Notes: a model not told the origin generated them from the sequence alone. 64,000 bases of DNA from Erythrophleum ivorense (GCA_026724425.1 JAIUCV010000001.1:19978436-20042435), one strand, 5' to 3'; counted from the stretch's first letter, positions 12,417 through 25,940 are shown. A program made the numbers and translations.

Positions 12417-13818
12417 CACACCTTACCCTTCCCCCTTCATTTGGTCGACTTTGAGCAGCTATAAACCAAACCTAAGAGGCATGTAAGAATCATAAGGAAA
12501 CAAGGAGAAGAAAGGCTATCTAAGGTAAAAAATTATGGAGATTTTTCCTATCATGTCTTTATAAACCATTTTCCATTCCTTCTCCTTTTTCTTTCTATGG
12601 TTGTAGTTCTTTAAACATGGAAGTTTTGCATTTAAACTCACGAAGGAATGAACTCTTTAAAGGGAGCTAAATACACCATAATACTCTCCATTTAAAGCCT
12701 TTTCAAATGGCATATAACGTGGCATAAGAAAATAGCTCTTCCTTACTCCTCCATGAGCTCCTATATTCGGTCAACCTAAAGAGAACATAAAGGGAATTAG
12801 TTGTTAGCCAAAATAGGATGGGGATTGGGGTTTTGAAGCATGGAGATCAAGAATATACAATTGGAATCAATTAGAAAACTCTAGATTTTAAGATATAGAA
12901 ATTAGGGTTTTGATTGCACCTTAGGAAGCTTGAAACTTTAAGAAGGTATTTTAAGCCATGTAAAACCATAATTAAGGTAAGAAGAGGCTAAAGAACTTTC
13001 ATATGCATCAAATTTCCCAAAAAGGATAGCAAAACTTCCTTAGCCTACATGGAATGCATAGGTTCAGCCATGAGGGAGTTTTAATACCTAGGAGGAGTTT
13101 TAATTGACTCCAAGGTTATAAGTAGTCTATATATGAATTATAAATACTAAAGGAAGCATTATTTTGAATTTAAAAGCCTTATTTTGAAAGGTGAATTTTT
13201 GAAGTTCAATTAGGCATTAAGAAACAACTTGGTTTTAGGCTCCCTAAATCATGTATATGGTAGCTCTGATGGGTTCCATTAGAGTCATATAACCTATATC
13301 AATTGTAGTTTGGAGCCAAGAACTTGAATTTCAAAGTTTTGCTTCTTAGAGTAATGAAGCAAGCCATTATTTGCACCTAAAACCCTAACTAGCACGTATA
13401 AGGCTAAAATGAGTGCAAGCATGGTTCTAATGTTAATTTTGTATTTCATTTGGTGTGCTTAGGCCAAGCAAGTGAGGTCCCATTTGAGTGTGGATGTAGA
13501 GCCTTAGAAGAGGGGAAAGAAACAAAGGAGAATCAATAGGAATTCTTGGATCAAAGTAGCTTTTCTTTCATTCCTATGTATATATGCTTGGTTGCTTAAG
13601 TGTCTTAGATTGCTTGTATGTTTTGCTTGTAAATTATGTATATTGTGGATTATTTGATGATTTTGTACAATTTCATGAAATTTGATTACATGTGGAATTG
13701 GTTTGGCTCTTGAGTGGGTGAGGTTGTGCTAAAAGTCTCTTGAAATGGGTGAGGTGAAGCCAAAAGTCTCTAAATATGAGTAAGACAAGGCCAAAAGTCT
13801 CAATTGTGAGTTATGATA

Positions 13819-16800
13819 TGTAATACCTTAACCTCTTTACCCTTACGCAATAGTCCCATGGTCTATCCCAATCCATTTATAGCATATTAGACAACATTTA
13901 CAAGGAAGCATAGGTTTTCATACATGGAAAGTTGAATGATTGGAAGACTATATTTATGATTCATGGCTTTAGGGACTATGTGAACTCACCCATATCATTT
14001 CATATCCATATCATATCTATTCAAATCATAAATATCATCATTTAACTCATGCATTACGGGTTTGGAAGCCATACACTAGAAAATTGAAGTTTACTCTTAG
14101 GTTCACTATTTCAGTTTTCTGGTATGAATTTTGAAAATTCATAACTAATTTTAGAAAAATCAAAATCAAGTAAATCATACCATTTTTGAAAGCTCTAAAT
14201 GTTGACTAAAAATAATTCTAGACCAATGCAGTGGCATTAAACCCATGGAAATTGATAGAATAGTATCAGAGGTTGAGCTGCATTACTAGTACTATTATGC
14301 AACTTCAAAATTTTGGTCCTCCCTCTACAGAGCTCTGAATGAGGTGATCTTGATGGTTGTGAAAATCTTATGATATCTAGTATATATCTATAAAATTTCA
14401 TGAGCATTGGACTTCATTTGACTCACGTGTGACATAGAAACATAAATTGACCATATAAACAGTACACATACCATTTTTGCATGATTTGGCCAACTTTAAA
14501 AAATTATAATAAATTTTTAGAGTTTCAAATTAAGTGTTCTTTAGCTATATGAAAAGCTCTAGATGAAACCTACTTTTTGGCCACATTTCATAAAAAAACT
14601 CATTCATTTGGTTAGACTTTTGATTCAGCACACATAATGGTCAAATTTGGTATCTCAAGGCACAAAAATGCTTTCCTCTCATTCCATGGCCACTTGGGCA
14701 AGTTTAAAAGCATAAATACAATATATAAAAGCATTCTAAATGATTCAAATAATCATAAAGCTCATTCTCACCTTGCCACTTGCAATTATACACATATATA
14801 TCATAGCATATGGGTGGCAAAAACTCATGCATTTATTCATTTGGTTCCAAAATGGTTACATACATCATCTATACATACATGTGAACTTGCTCGAAAGTCT
14901 ATATCATATATACATTATATGATTATATATTTTGACATCAAAATATAAATAAAAGGCCAATTCTCTATCTCTTTGTCAAAGGCTTGCTTTTCAAGATTAT
15001 TGGCCTTTATTCCTTGGTCTACTTGGTTCATCTAGACAGGGTTAGGCATGTTGGGGGGAAATAATAAGATTTAAAAAATTCCAATAGCTCTTAACCTTTT
15101 CAAATATACATAATGGATGTATATACATATCAAAGAATGCATGCATGCATGACATTCAAGCTGTTAGGGAGCATGCATAAAACATTTACCTTGTCACATA
15201 AACTCATACATAGTAAACATAAGCTCTCAAGGGCATTGGTCTAACCTCACTCATCTCTCTTAGGACTTTTGGATTTGTCTCATCCACTTTCAAGGGACTT
15301 TTAACTTAGCCTCACTTTTTTTGAGACTTTTAGTTTTGTCTCACCTATTTCTAAGGACTTTTTGCTCAACCTCACCCTTACTAAGGGACTTCTGGTATCA
15401 CCAAACCTATTCAAGTCATATTGCATACATAAACATATTTCAAGAAGCATAATGGTACCATAGCTTGTAAGCCATAGCTAAAAACATTTCTTATAGTTCA
15501 AACATACACACAAGCACTCAAAGATAAGTAAATATCCAAGTCATGCATGAGAGAAAGGTTAGAGAGCTACCTTGAAGCAAGATTTACACACTTTTTTCTT
15601 GATTATTCTTCCCCTTTCTTGGCCACACACTTGCAATTAGGTGGAGCTTAATTCCTTTGGCCTAAATACATCAAATGGGATACAATTACATTATAGAGGC
15701 AAGCTCTAACCTCACACACACTCTATGTGAAGCTACTTTGTTCTATGGCTCAATTATGGTTCCATACAAGACCTAATGAAGCATCTATTATGATTTATGC
15801 TCTTGGCTTCATTTTCTCCTTTTATTTCGGTCTCTACTCTATTTAGATTCTTTGGAGTTATCACAAATTCATTTCTAAGAGCCTAGATACAAGTTACTTC
15901 TTTAAATCTCATTATGGAGCCTAAATTTTTTCCAAGACTTCCTTTGATGTTCTTTCATCATATTTTGTCCATTTCTATCCTTAGCAAAATTTAAAACACT
16001 CCCTAGGTGCTTCCTTTTGCTTAGGCCGAGACACCCTCACCAAAATGGACCTATAGAGTTTGCTTTTTTTTTTTTTCTTAAGGGGAATGGCATATGCGAG
16101 GCTTTCTAAGTGTCTCAAGAACCCATATACACTCTTAGACAACTAAAAATATCACTAGAAAGCTTCATACATATCAAAGTGCAATAAAATCCTTAGGTTT
16201 TAGAAACTTATTTTCTAATACTCCTTTTTGGAATTTCTTTGCATATATTTGTTTCTCACATTCAAAAACCTAGGTTTCATACTTGGTTTAGGTCAGAATT
16301 TACTCCCTCTTGGTTGTTCTATTTTTGGCCGAAAATCACGTATGGAAGAATAAAGGGAAGGAAGCAAGAAAAGTCATGATACATACCTTGATTCTTAACC
16401 TTTTCAAGATCTCTCTCCTTTGCTATAGGCTTCTCCTTAAATTTTTAATCTCCTCCCTCTGACCTAGACCTAAAATAGTTCCAAATCACACACCAAAACC
16501 ATAGAAAGAAAGAAGAGAAGGAGGAGAACAAGTTTAATGAAGGAATGAGCAAGAAATTCATGGTTTTCCTTACCTTTTCCTAGGTTTTTCTTCTCCTTTA
16601 AAGCTTCTTCTTGTGTGCCTCCCTTGGCAGAACTTTTCCCTGGTTTGAGATGAAAATTAGGCTAACTAAGTGTGGGGGAGAAAAAGGACGCCTCATATAT
16701 ATAGCTAGGGATCCATTTAAGACATTTTAAAATACTAATTTTGCCCTTTGTTCTTGGTTTCTTCCCTAAGACTCATTTTAACTCCTTTTCAAGAACTGTC

Positions 16801-17226
16801 TTTTTCATCATAAAATTTGGTCCTCTAACCTATAAAATTCCTTTAGAATCACTCAAATCAGATTTAAAACCTTCCTGAACAAAATAGTCAAATTTCGGGT
16901 CATCTGACATTCTAAAATATAAATCGGAAGGTTTTGGACTATTCTAAAAATTCCTATAGTTTTTAGAGCCTCTGAAAACCAAAGAAAATTCAATTTTTTT
17001 CATTGAAAGATCCATCCTTTGAGATTTCTAAAAAATATCCAAAATTATGAAAATGCCACTGCTTTTCGACAAATTTTATTTAGTAACCCCGGCTCTGGAT
17101 TTTAGGCATTTTAAGCCTTGGATCCTCACTTTCTATTATTTAGAATTTTATTTGGCCTTAAATCATTCATTTTAGAGGACTCTCTTTTATATTTGGTCCA
17201 TTTTTTTATGAAAATCAGGTGTTATA
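13819..17226 (-). mobile_element. Long non-coding LTR-like repeat, copy F, nested in copy E
   Basis: On the minus strand it ends ..GGTATTACA (plus-strand start TGTAATACC) and begins TATAACACC. Length is 3408 bp. It carries the family subrepeats in reverse (about 15240-15420) and the family 5' block near 16900-17000. Flanks TGATA and AGCTA agree at 3 of 5 bases, compatible with a decayed target duplication. The older copy E continues on both sides, which dates F as the later insertion. No coding region seen. Confidence 0.75.
16695..16704 (-). promoter_or_regulatory. TATA-like box in long-repeat copy F
   Basis: CTATATATAT on the minus strand, about 520 bases from the 5' end of copy F. It matches the position of the TATA-like box in copy E. 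Confidence 0.35.
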
Positions 17227-18259
17227 AGCTAAGTCAAGTCTCTAAAAGAGGATGCGGCTAAACCAAAAGTTCCTAAGTATTGGGTGAGACTAGATCAAAA
17301 GTTCCTAAACCTTGGTTTTGCTCTTGAATGAGCCATGGGGTTACTAATACATGAATATGAATGATATATGATTGTATGACACGCATACTTGCATTCTTGG
17401 TACTTGAGTGAACCATACATATATACTTGAACGTTGGATTAACGATTAGAATTCTTTGAATCTGATTTTCTCCCTATTTCCATTAACTATGTCTAGGTGG
17501 CTTTCAAGGAAGTAAGAATGATAATCTAAAGGCATGAGAAGGGCTAATTTAACAACAGATTGAGTTTTTAAACCTACTTGTGCATATATCATGATGTTTT
17601 TGTATATTTTGATGTATGATTGCTCAAACACATTTAAAAGTATGAGAATATGATGTATGAACCATTTGTGAATTAAAATATATGATATTGTGCATTTTAA
17701 CCCTTGAGTTCTTGGAAATACATGTGTAAATTGGCAAGTAGGGAGGTCATTTTGAGTTGTATGGCATTTGAGACATATTGAACTAGCCATATATGATGCA
17801 TTTAACATTTAAAACATGCCTAAATGGAGACATGGCATAATTTGGCTCATTTAAAACCATTTTGGACCAAAATTTTCATTCTTTGAGCCATAATATGTCC
17901 ATGATCTATTGATAGACTAGGTGGACGAATTTTCAACTAAACTTTGGCAAGCTTTTAAATCACATCTAGAGCTTTGTATGGAGCTAAAGAATATAATTTT
18001 TAGAGTTCTTTAGAATATTCTATCAATTTTTGAAATTGGCTATTTTTTGTATATTTTGTTGGTTACTGTTTATATGGTTTTATTTTTGTTTTATGGATTT
18101 TGCTAGGACCAAATCAACTTTTTTTAACCAAAAATTTTTATAGTAGATAGTTCTCATTATTAGCTTTCCATGGCCATTGAGTTTGCGCAAATAAGAGTTG
18201 TATAACTCAAGTTATGATTTTTTTTTTTTAAATTTGACCCCTGATGTGTGTTAAAGTGA

Positions 18260-18759
18260 TGGAATTGTGTATATTATGCAACTCACGAGTTTTATGTTTC
18301 TTTTTAGGATATTCTAAGCAATAGCCTTACAGTCATTCACACTTGTTTGGCATGAATTTGGATAAAAGAATGATGAAAATATTTATTTGTGAACAATTGG
18401 ACTATGTAAAGCTTCAATGACGATTATTTTCACTGCCAAAAATTTGAATTTGAATAATTATTGCTAAATAAGAAATATGGTATAAGATTTTTATATAATC
18501 TATAATGGTATGACATATGCTTTTCACACAATATTTTATTTAGCCACCAATAACTCCTTTTTTCAAACACAAAATTGTAATATGCTAAAATTCTCTTGAA
18601 ATTTGTCAATCCTTGATTTTTCAGATTGAAAAGGGTAAAGTCAATGTAGGTAAAAACAAACAATTACATAATCATTTAGGTTTTCAATAAAAAACACAAA
18701 TAGGGTTCAAGCAATAGAATATTAAATAGGTTAAGCTTGCAAGGCTCAAACGCACCAAT
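18260..18759. other. AT-rich stretch between long-repeat copies
   Basis: No coding or repeat structure recognised. It ends in CCAAT, the left target duplication of copy A. Confidence 0.4.
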
Positions 18760-21700
18760 TGTAACATCCAGTCCCTCCATAAACGTGAGAAATGCAAAAC
18801 GTGAGAAACACGATGTTTGATTTCTCCGTAAATATCAGAAATGGGCCAAATATAAAAGGAAGTCCTCGAAATAGAAGGAATTGGGGCCAACTAAAATTAT
18901 GATAAAATTTTAAATATTAGAAAATGAGGATTTGAGGTTTGAGATGCCCAAAAACCAAAGCTAGAAGAGCTTAGAAAATTTGTCGAAGAAAGTATGGGCA
19001 TTTTTGTAATTTTTGAAAAAATTTGAAATCTCATAGGAGGACTTTTGAAATGGAAAATTTGAGCTTTTCGGGGTTCTCAAAGACCCTGAATGCCATGGGA
19101 ACCCTTAGAACAATTGAAACTCCTCCGGTGAGCAATTTTGGCCGTCGGTTGACTGAAACTTTGACCGAACAGTTCAGAATGATTTTAGATCCTTTTTGAG
19201 TGATTCTAAAGGCAATTCTTATGATTAAGAGCCTAAGAAATATGATGGAGAAGGTGGATTTAAAAAAGAAGTTGATATGAGCTAAAAATAAGAAAGCCAA
19301 GAAAAGGGACTAAAATGCAAAAAGTAAAAAGTTGCATAAAGTGACTTTTAGCTTCTTCTTCTTATCTACGTTCCAGCAGCTCCCATTCCATGCTTTGTTT
19401 TTGCCCTAAAAATAGAGGAGGAAGTCAGCTCTCTTAGGCGCACAAGGAAAGGAGATTTTGAAGAGAGAAAAAACAAGGAAAAGGTAGGAAAATTCAAGCT
19501 TTTTCTCTTGCAAGTTGCTCTTCCTTCTTCTCCTCTTTATTTCCATGGATTTGATGATGTTTTTGGGTCTGTATGGAGGGCAAAACAGAGGTGGAATTTT
19601 TGGATTTGGTGAGGGGAGGCTAGCCAAGTGAAGAACAAACCAAGAAAACTAAAAAACCAAGGTATTCTTTCTTGTTTTGTTGCTTCTCCTTGCTTGCTTC
19701 CTCCATGGAATTTTCGTTCACCTTAGAGCCCATTCCATAGGAGATAAATTCTGACCATATTAGGGTAGAATTAGGAGTTCTATAATGTGAGGATTAGGAA
19801 GATACAAGTGGAATTAATTAAGAAGCAAAAGAGGACCAAGAATAGGAAGTTAGAGATTCAAAGACATAGGCAAAAATATGATTTTATCTAAGAGTTCCCA
19901 AGCCTATGTGAATGTTTGTATGAGTTCCTAAGACCCCTAGAGAGCTTTCCACATGCACCTCTCATCCAAGAAAGCAAAGAAATTGCAAGAAAAACTAATG
20001 AACTCTAAGTAGAAAAAGTGTAATGCATTTGAAGGGATTGTAAAAACTGATTTGATATATGAGTTTCTTTGCATGTGTGAGTATTTGGTTGAGCTCTTAA
20101 GACCTCCAGAAAGCCTCCCAAGTGTGTCTCCCATCAAGGAAAAATCAAGAAGGCCATGAACTCTTCTTTCCCTTATAGTCTTGGCCTAGGAAAGTTCTTA
20201 TAGCTAGGGAGAGTTTTAAATTTTTCTAAGGCCATTCTTGAGTCATATATGATGAGTGAAGATAAGTAGAGGCCTTGAAAAAAATTTAGAACTCAAAGGA
20301 AGTGAATTGGTGCCATAGGTTCCATATTAGGACCTAAAGAAGTAACATGATGCTAGGTCCTTTGTTTTAATGATGTGATGACTCCAAGAGGTTTAAAAGG
20401 AGTCAAGAATCATAATTGAAAAGAAAGAATGAGGCCTAGAAGTCATTTGATGGGTGTTGCTTCATTAAGTGTGATTATGGGCCATAATAGAGCCTATAGA
20501 GCAATCTAGTATTTTATCAAGTGATGTAGCCTTAGAATATGTTTCATAGACCTAATTGGCTCCCATAAATTGTATCTAGGTCAAGATAAATTATCTCCAC
20601 CAAATTATGGGTGCTTGGCCAAAAGAAGAGGCTTGAAAGCTAAGGAAAAGTGTGTGAAATTGTGCAAGGTAGCTCTCTCCACCTTCTCTCATGCATGGAT
20701 GTGTGTTTAGCTTATTTTAAAATGTGTGTATGTGTATTTTCAAGCTAAAAAAAGTATGCTAGCATGCCTTTATATTCCATGATCCTTGATGCCATGTTAT
20801 ATTTTAAATGAATCTATGATGTTTGTATGAGTTTGCTTGAGTGAGGAGAGGCCAAGAACTCTTCCCTTTGGTGAGGATGAGCCAAGAACCCTTGATCTTG
20901 GTTGAGACATAGCAAAAAGTCTCCTAAAAGCAAAGTGAGTTCCCAAGAGTATGGTTGAGTCCAAAGCTCTTAAAGAATAGGTGAGGCAAGTCCAAAATCC
21001 ATGAGGAGAAGTGTGAGGCCAATCCAAACACTTGGGTAACTGTTGAATGTCTTGTATGATTGATTCACATGCCAATGTTGCTTTGAAAATGTCTCTGACT
21101 TTCATTTTTCCATACATACATTTGAAAAGCTTGCTTTGTACATATTATAAGTGATTGAATGGGAGATGAGCTATTGGGATTCTTTGAATCTCATCCCCTC
21201 CTCTCCAATGATCTAACATGCTAGGTGGGCCAAGTAATTATAGTGAAGGGAGCCAACAACAATGAAGAGAGATTGACAAGCTTATGCCTTGTTTTGTCTA
21301 TTTTGGAACCATAATGATGGTTGATGATGTATATGAGGTTGTAAATGTACTATGAACGTTGAGACATGTGTAAATACCCTATTATGTGACGTTTAGATGT
21401 ATGATTATGATATATGACCATTAGCCCATGTTTTGAGTATGTAAGGCTATAGAATGAGAATTTGAAGTTTGATGAATATATGTATAAGTGAGGGTTGAAT
21501 GGCCAAAATAAGATGCATGAGGTTTGAAACTATTTGGGTAGCTCACACAAGTTTTAAATATACTTTTAGATTTGCCCAAAAGGTGCCAACACTAAGGGAA
21601 GACCATTTGGCAAGTTTGGTACCTCATATGGAGCCAAATTTGACCATTATGGAACCCTATGTTACTTTTTAGCCAAATTTGACATGGAATTAGGTCTCAG

Positions 21701-22631
21701 TAAGAGCTTTCTGGAAAGCTAAAGATCATAATTTTTGGAGGTTTACAGAATATTTGATGATTTTTTGAAATTGGCAAATTTTAAGGATTTGGTCTACTGC
21801 ACTATTTAATTGGTTTGAAATTATTTTCTATCATTTGAGATTCAAATGATATCCAATTGCCATGAAATTTTATACAAAGAAAGTAGGCAATCATAGTGAC
21901 TTGTGACAACTAGAATAACCTCATTTGGAGGTCTAAAGAGGAAGATATGAATTTTTGAATTTTCTGTCTAGTATCAGTAGCTTTGCCCGACCCAAAATAC
22001 TGTTCCATCAAATTCTGAGATCTGGGTTTCATGAATTGATTTGGAGATATTTTTTATCTCTAGTTGACATCCATAGCTTTTCATATTGATATCATTTTCA
22101 TGGATTATATTTTTTTGGAATTAATTGGATATTTTTGAACTTCATATCAGTAAACTGTGACAGCATCAAGACCCAGTCCGACCTTTGGATCATTTCACGT
22201 GTTGAATGCTTGTTTTGTGGGATTTTATGACTTGTAAATATTTTTTTCATGAATTAGACATCCCAAGATTTCCATAATGACCAAGATTACATGTTTTTGA
22301 TTTTTTTATATTTAATTATAATTTTTCAAAGTTTTCTTAGAAAGGAGGCCAATTCTGGCCAAGAAAGAAACTTCATTTTTTCACCTTCCAATTCGGTTCC
22401 CATGAGTTGTAGGCATGTTTATATGATACAAATGAATTGTAATGATGTAATTAAATATGAGGATGTATAGCATGAACTCACATGGTCCACGTGACACCGA
22501 ATGAAATTTTTAGTCATGACACGACGTAAGAATGTGTGTTATTTTCTATGAAATTTCTCACTTCCTTCTTACTATATATCACATGAGCATGTAAATGATT
22601 ATGGATGTGAGTTATAAATTATGGTGTTACA
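18760..22631 (+). mobile_element. Long non-coding LTR-like repeat, copy A, with perfect target duplication
   Basis: A 3872-bp unit that starts TGTAACATCC, ends ATGGTGTTACA and is flanked by CCAAT at 18755-18759 and again at 22632-22636. The TG..CA ends and 5-bp duplication are the marks of an LTR-retrotransposon integration. There is no PBS, gag or pol inside and no long open frame. It is either a solo LTR of an element with very long LTRs or a non-autonomous LARD-like unit. Internal landmarks are a TATA-like CTAAAAATAG near 19407, the GTGAGG..AAGTCTC subrepeats at about 20830-21030, and the block GAATCTCATCC near 21184. Confidence 0.88.
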
Positions 22632-22870
22632 CCAATGAAATGCCTAAATCATCTCTCCAGATCATATAACTCATACAAATTAATTTACATAAAATTTTCT
22701 CCTAACAAAATGTAATCAAATCATGTCTAGCAAATATATGTGTGAAAATTTTTCAAAAGTAAAGAAAATTCCAACATTAAAATTTTGAACTACAAACAAG
22801 CATAATTATCAACTACTTCTTGCTATTGAAAATCGTTCTCAATTTCTTAATCTCCATGTTGATTTACAAG

Positions 22871-22934
22871 TAAGAAACATTGGCAGTTAACTATCGTGTA
22901 CCTAAGAAACATTGGCAGTTAACTATTGTGTACC
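22871..22934. repeat. 32-bp tandem duplication
   Basis: Two adjacent 32-base units starting TAAGAAACATTGGCAG differ at one base (CTATCGTG versus CTATTGTG). A recent local duplication, with no function evident. Confidence 0.85.
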
Positions 22935-22984
22935 CTTCAACCCTTAAAAGGCCAAAAAAATAAGATAATTAGGTTCATAGGATT

Positions 22985-25610
22985 TATCATAATATGTTTG
23001 CCCCATGGTTGCTTGCAGTGATTTAATGAGATGGCTAGGTTTGATGAAAAGAAAGGAAGAGCTAAAATCAATCTTTATCAAGGTGTTACTTTCCATGATT
23101 CAATCAGTAACCAAAAGTTAATTGATCTAGGTGCTATTGGTTTCAAGTTCACTAACAAGGGGTCAAAATGGCTAGCATATGATTAGACTTTCAAAAGGCT
23201 TGATCACGCTTACTGTAACATTAATGGATGATTATTATTTCCTTATGTAGAGGTTAAAATGCTTGCTAGAATCCAGTTTGATCATCATTTTCTTTTTCTC
23301 AATACAAAAGAATCCTCCTATCGGCCTAGCTTTTATCCTTTCTATTTTAAAGCTGGTTAGCTTTAATACTATTATTGTTAATGCTTTCTTAGACAAAAAG
23401 TGGAATAATAACAATTATTAATAAAATGCCTGGATATCTTACACCAATACTCAAGCAATGGATGCAAATATCTTTGATAATATTAAAAAAAAGAAACATA
23501 AACTTCTTATCGTTTAGATTGATTTCAGATGGTGTATAAAAAGTTTCACAATCCTTTTTTTAATTCTTTGAGAATTTAGAGAGAGAGATATCTATGTTAA
23601 TGAAATAGTTTGCAAGTGCATGAATCATTTAAAAGTAATAAAGGGACTTTAGAATATCCTAATATCATCTCACAAGGTTTGATTTTAAATAGCAAAATAT
23701 ATAACCAACTAAACTTTATTTGAAAGACCAAATTTAAACCAGATTAATTTAAATACCATAAGAGCTTTTAAATATACAATTGACTAAGACTTCTAAGGCT
23801 TATGATTTCACCTAGGTTAGTTTCTTGATCCTTTAAACAATTCTTGAACATTGTCTTTAATTCTTGGATTTCAAAATCTAATTTTGTAAATTTAATTCAC
23901 CTTATCTTGCAAGAGTATAGAATTAATTTAAATTAGGAATGCATTAATAAGTTCTATGGAATTATATGATATACCTAAATCACATGAACTTATTCCAATT
24001 TACGCAATATTATGAAATTTAATTTAAGATCTCAATTACATATTATCATCTCCTAGTCTTTAACATACAACCTAATCAATCTAATTGTTGTTTAGTCAAT
24101 TAGAGTGAATTGACTTAAAATATTTAAGGTAAAGACACATGCCATAGAATCAATCAAAGAAAACAATATCCTAATTAGGGTTCATCTTTACCTTAGACTT
24201 TGAAAGAAAACTAGAATATAATCAAAGACATAGGTAACAAAGAAGTAATAGAAAATGTAGAACACAAATCAAAGAATGCTAAAGCTTCTAGCCTCTTTTT
24301 CTCCAAGAATAATCATGCCTTACTCCAACTCTAAAGCTCCTTATTTATAATTAGACTTCAGCCCCAAGGCTAGAAAACCTTAACCACCCAAGATAAGTAT
24401 TGTTATAATCTATAATCAACTAGATAGAGTATGTTACCAAAAAAAAGTTTAACAAAAACATAACCTACTTTACTAACTATTTAACTCCCTTAAAATACAT
24501 GACTTGGCTTTTGGGATCTTCATTAAAATTTTAGGATTTTCTCTTAGCTTTCCATTTCCATTGATTTCATCCAATTTGAACTTCAAGTTCGCAAGTTATG
24601 CTAACAAAGTCGATATATGTCAAGAAGAATATTTTCTATTAATTTATGTTTGTTATGTTTCCATTTTGACCTATTTTCTTTGCAAATTGAGCTTCAAGCA
24701 AAACTAGAGAGTTGTAGAGCTTTGTCTTAGTTTTTCTTGACTTAATAACCAGCTCATTTGAAGGTTTGTAAGGTAAGTTATGTCCAATTTATTGCACTTT
24801 GGTCCAAAATTTTATGTGTAGTATGGTTTTAATATTTTTGGTCTAAATCTATTCACTTAAGCCCAAATCTACTTATAAAGTATAATTAAATACAATTAGG
24901 GCTTTCTAACTAGAAAATATTTATAAAATAAAATATAAATAAGGAAATTAAATGTAAGCTTGACACAAATAAAATTAAGCTAACAAGATCATTCTAAGGA
25001 GCTTGAGGAAATTACGAAGTAGTGAGGGAGGTTTTGTAGTTTCAAAAGTCCTTAGGAAAATGGATTATGAATGGTGATAAGAATACTAAATACAATTAGT
25101 GCAAGACTATATTTAGAAGAAAGAAAAGTAAAATTCAAGATATTTGTAATAGTGAGGGAGATTGGTGTGTATCAAAGTGGGGTCAATAGGATTATTATTA
25201 ATTATAATAAAAATATCTTTTACAAAGAAAAAAGTGATAGACTTGAGTTGTTCATTTGACTATAGTTTCTCTTCATATGAAATTTCTAAATCTTGTTTAT
25301 ACATTGGCAAACAGAAGGCACTTGGAAATGATGGCTACCCAATGGTGTGTTCTTTCAGCATAACTAAGTATCATGTATGATGGTGTTTATGAGTTCACTA
25401 AATCCCTTTGGAGAAAATTTAGGAGTTAAGTGATGCAATGCTTGTATAAATTCCTAAGTTGGCTAAATTGAGTGTGTTAGTTAATTCAGACCTATCTCTT
25501 TATGCAGTGTACTTTGTATGATGATTACCAAAATTATTGTTACTAGACTCAAGCTTATTCTCCCTGCCATTATCTCTCCTATCAACCTAATTTCTTGCTT
25601 GACTATATCA
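22985..25610 (+). pseudogene. Second degenerate L1-type LINE, split by LTR-like DNA
   Basis: The left part (about 22985-23590) encodes endonuclease-like remnants: NQKLIDLGAIGFKFTNKGSKW, then RLDHAYCNINGW and FDHHFLFL. The right part (about 24990-25610) encodes FQKSLGKWIMNGDKNTKY, FRRKKSKIQDICNSEGDW and the reverse-transcriptase entry block RPISLCSVLCMM with TKIIVTRLKLILPAII. These are typical successive blocks of plant LINE ORF2, in one orientation, so the two parts are one element. All frames carry stops. The 1.4 kb between them is non-coding and LTR-like. Confidence 0.75.
23595..24985. mobile_element. LTR-like insertion inside the second LINE
   Basis: About 1.4 kb of non-coding AT-rich DNA separates two collinear LINE parts. 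Its start (TGTTAATG.., then TTTGCAAGTGCATGAATC) resembles the sequence near 31222 (TTAGCAAGTGTATTAG), including the downstream ATCTCACAAGG / ATCCCATAAGG block, so both belong to one LTR-like family. The right end is tentatively ..GCTAACA. No convincing 5-bp target duplication was found, so the limits are approximate. Confidence 0.5.
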
Positions 25611-25616
25611 GAGTAG

Positions 25617-25940
25617 AGATTTTCTACTATGCACTATGTGCATAGTTTTTCCTTTTTTTCTAAATGTAGTTAAAATTTTAATGTTGATAAGATTTGCAAC
25701 ATTTTACATGTATACTATTTGGTTTAGTAAGATTTGTAAAGAAAAATAATTCAAGATGGAATTATTGATAAAAAATATTGTGCACAATGTATTTTTTTTA
25801 ATCTTAAGTTATTTTTCTTTACAAACCTTACTAAATCAAGTAGTATACATATAAAACATTGCAAATATTACTTATATGAAAACCTAGCTACATTTTTAAA
25901 AAAAAATTGAAAACAACAACATAGTAAAGGATCTTTCCTT
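25617..25940. mobile_element. Foldback/MITE-like element with long terminal inverted repeats
   Basis: The two halves are near reverse complements over at least 90 bases. GTATACTATTTGG..TTTAGTAAG and TTTGTAAAGAAAAATAA on the left pair with TTATTTTTCTTTACAAA and CTTACTAAATCAAGTAGTATAC on the right. The inner loop holds the self-complementary TTGTGCACAA. Outer arms with CTACTATG / CATAGTAAAGG extend the pairing. No coding capacity. It abuts the end of the LINE remnant. Confidence 0.7.

Larger units (their letters stand above)
11865..18260 (+). mobile_element. Long non-coding LTR-like repeat, copy E, interrupted by copy F
   Basis: Plus-orientation member of the long non-coding family. It starts TGTAATATCTG and aligns by eye with the copy at 18760 through the block GGCCCTAAAAACTATAGGAACC near 12140, the ACTTTGAC block near 12215, and the internal GTGAGG..CCAAAAGTCTC subrepeats. 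Copy F (13819-17226, opposite strand) sits inside it. The subrepeat array before 13818 continues after 17227, so E is two pieces: 11865-13818 and 17227 to about 18260. The 3' end fades into divergent sequence and no terminal GTTACA was found. Confidence 0.7.

Noticed and set aside
17446..17808. 120-residue minus-strand frame
   Set aside because: Falls within long-repeat copy E; the equivalent regions of copies A and B have no matching frame.
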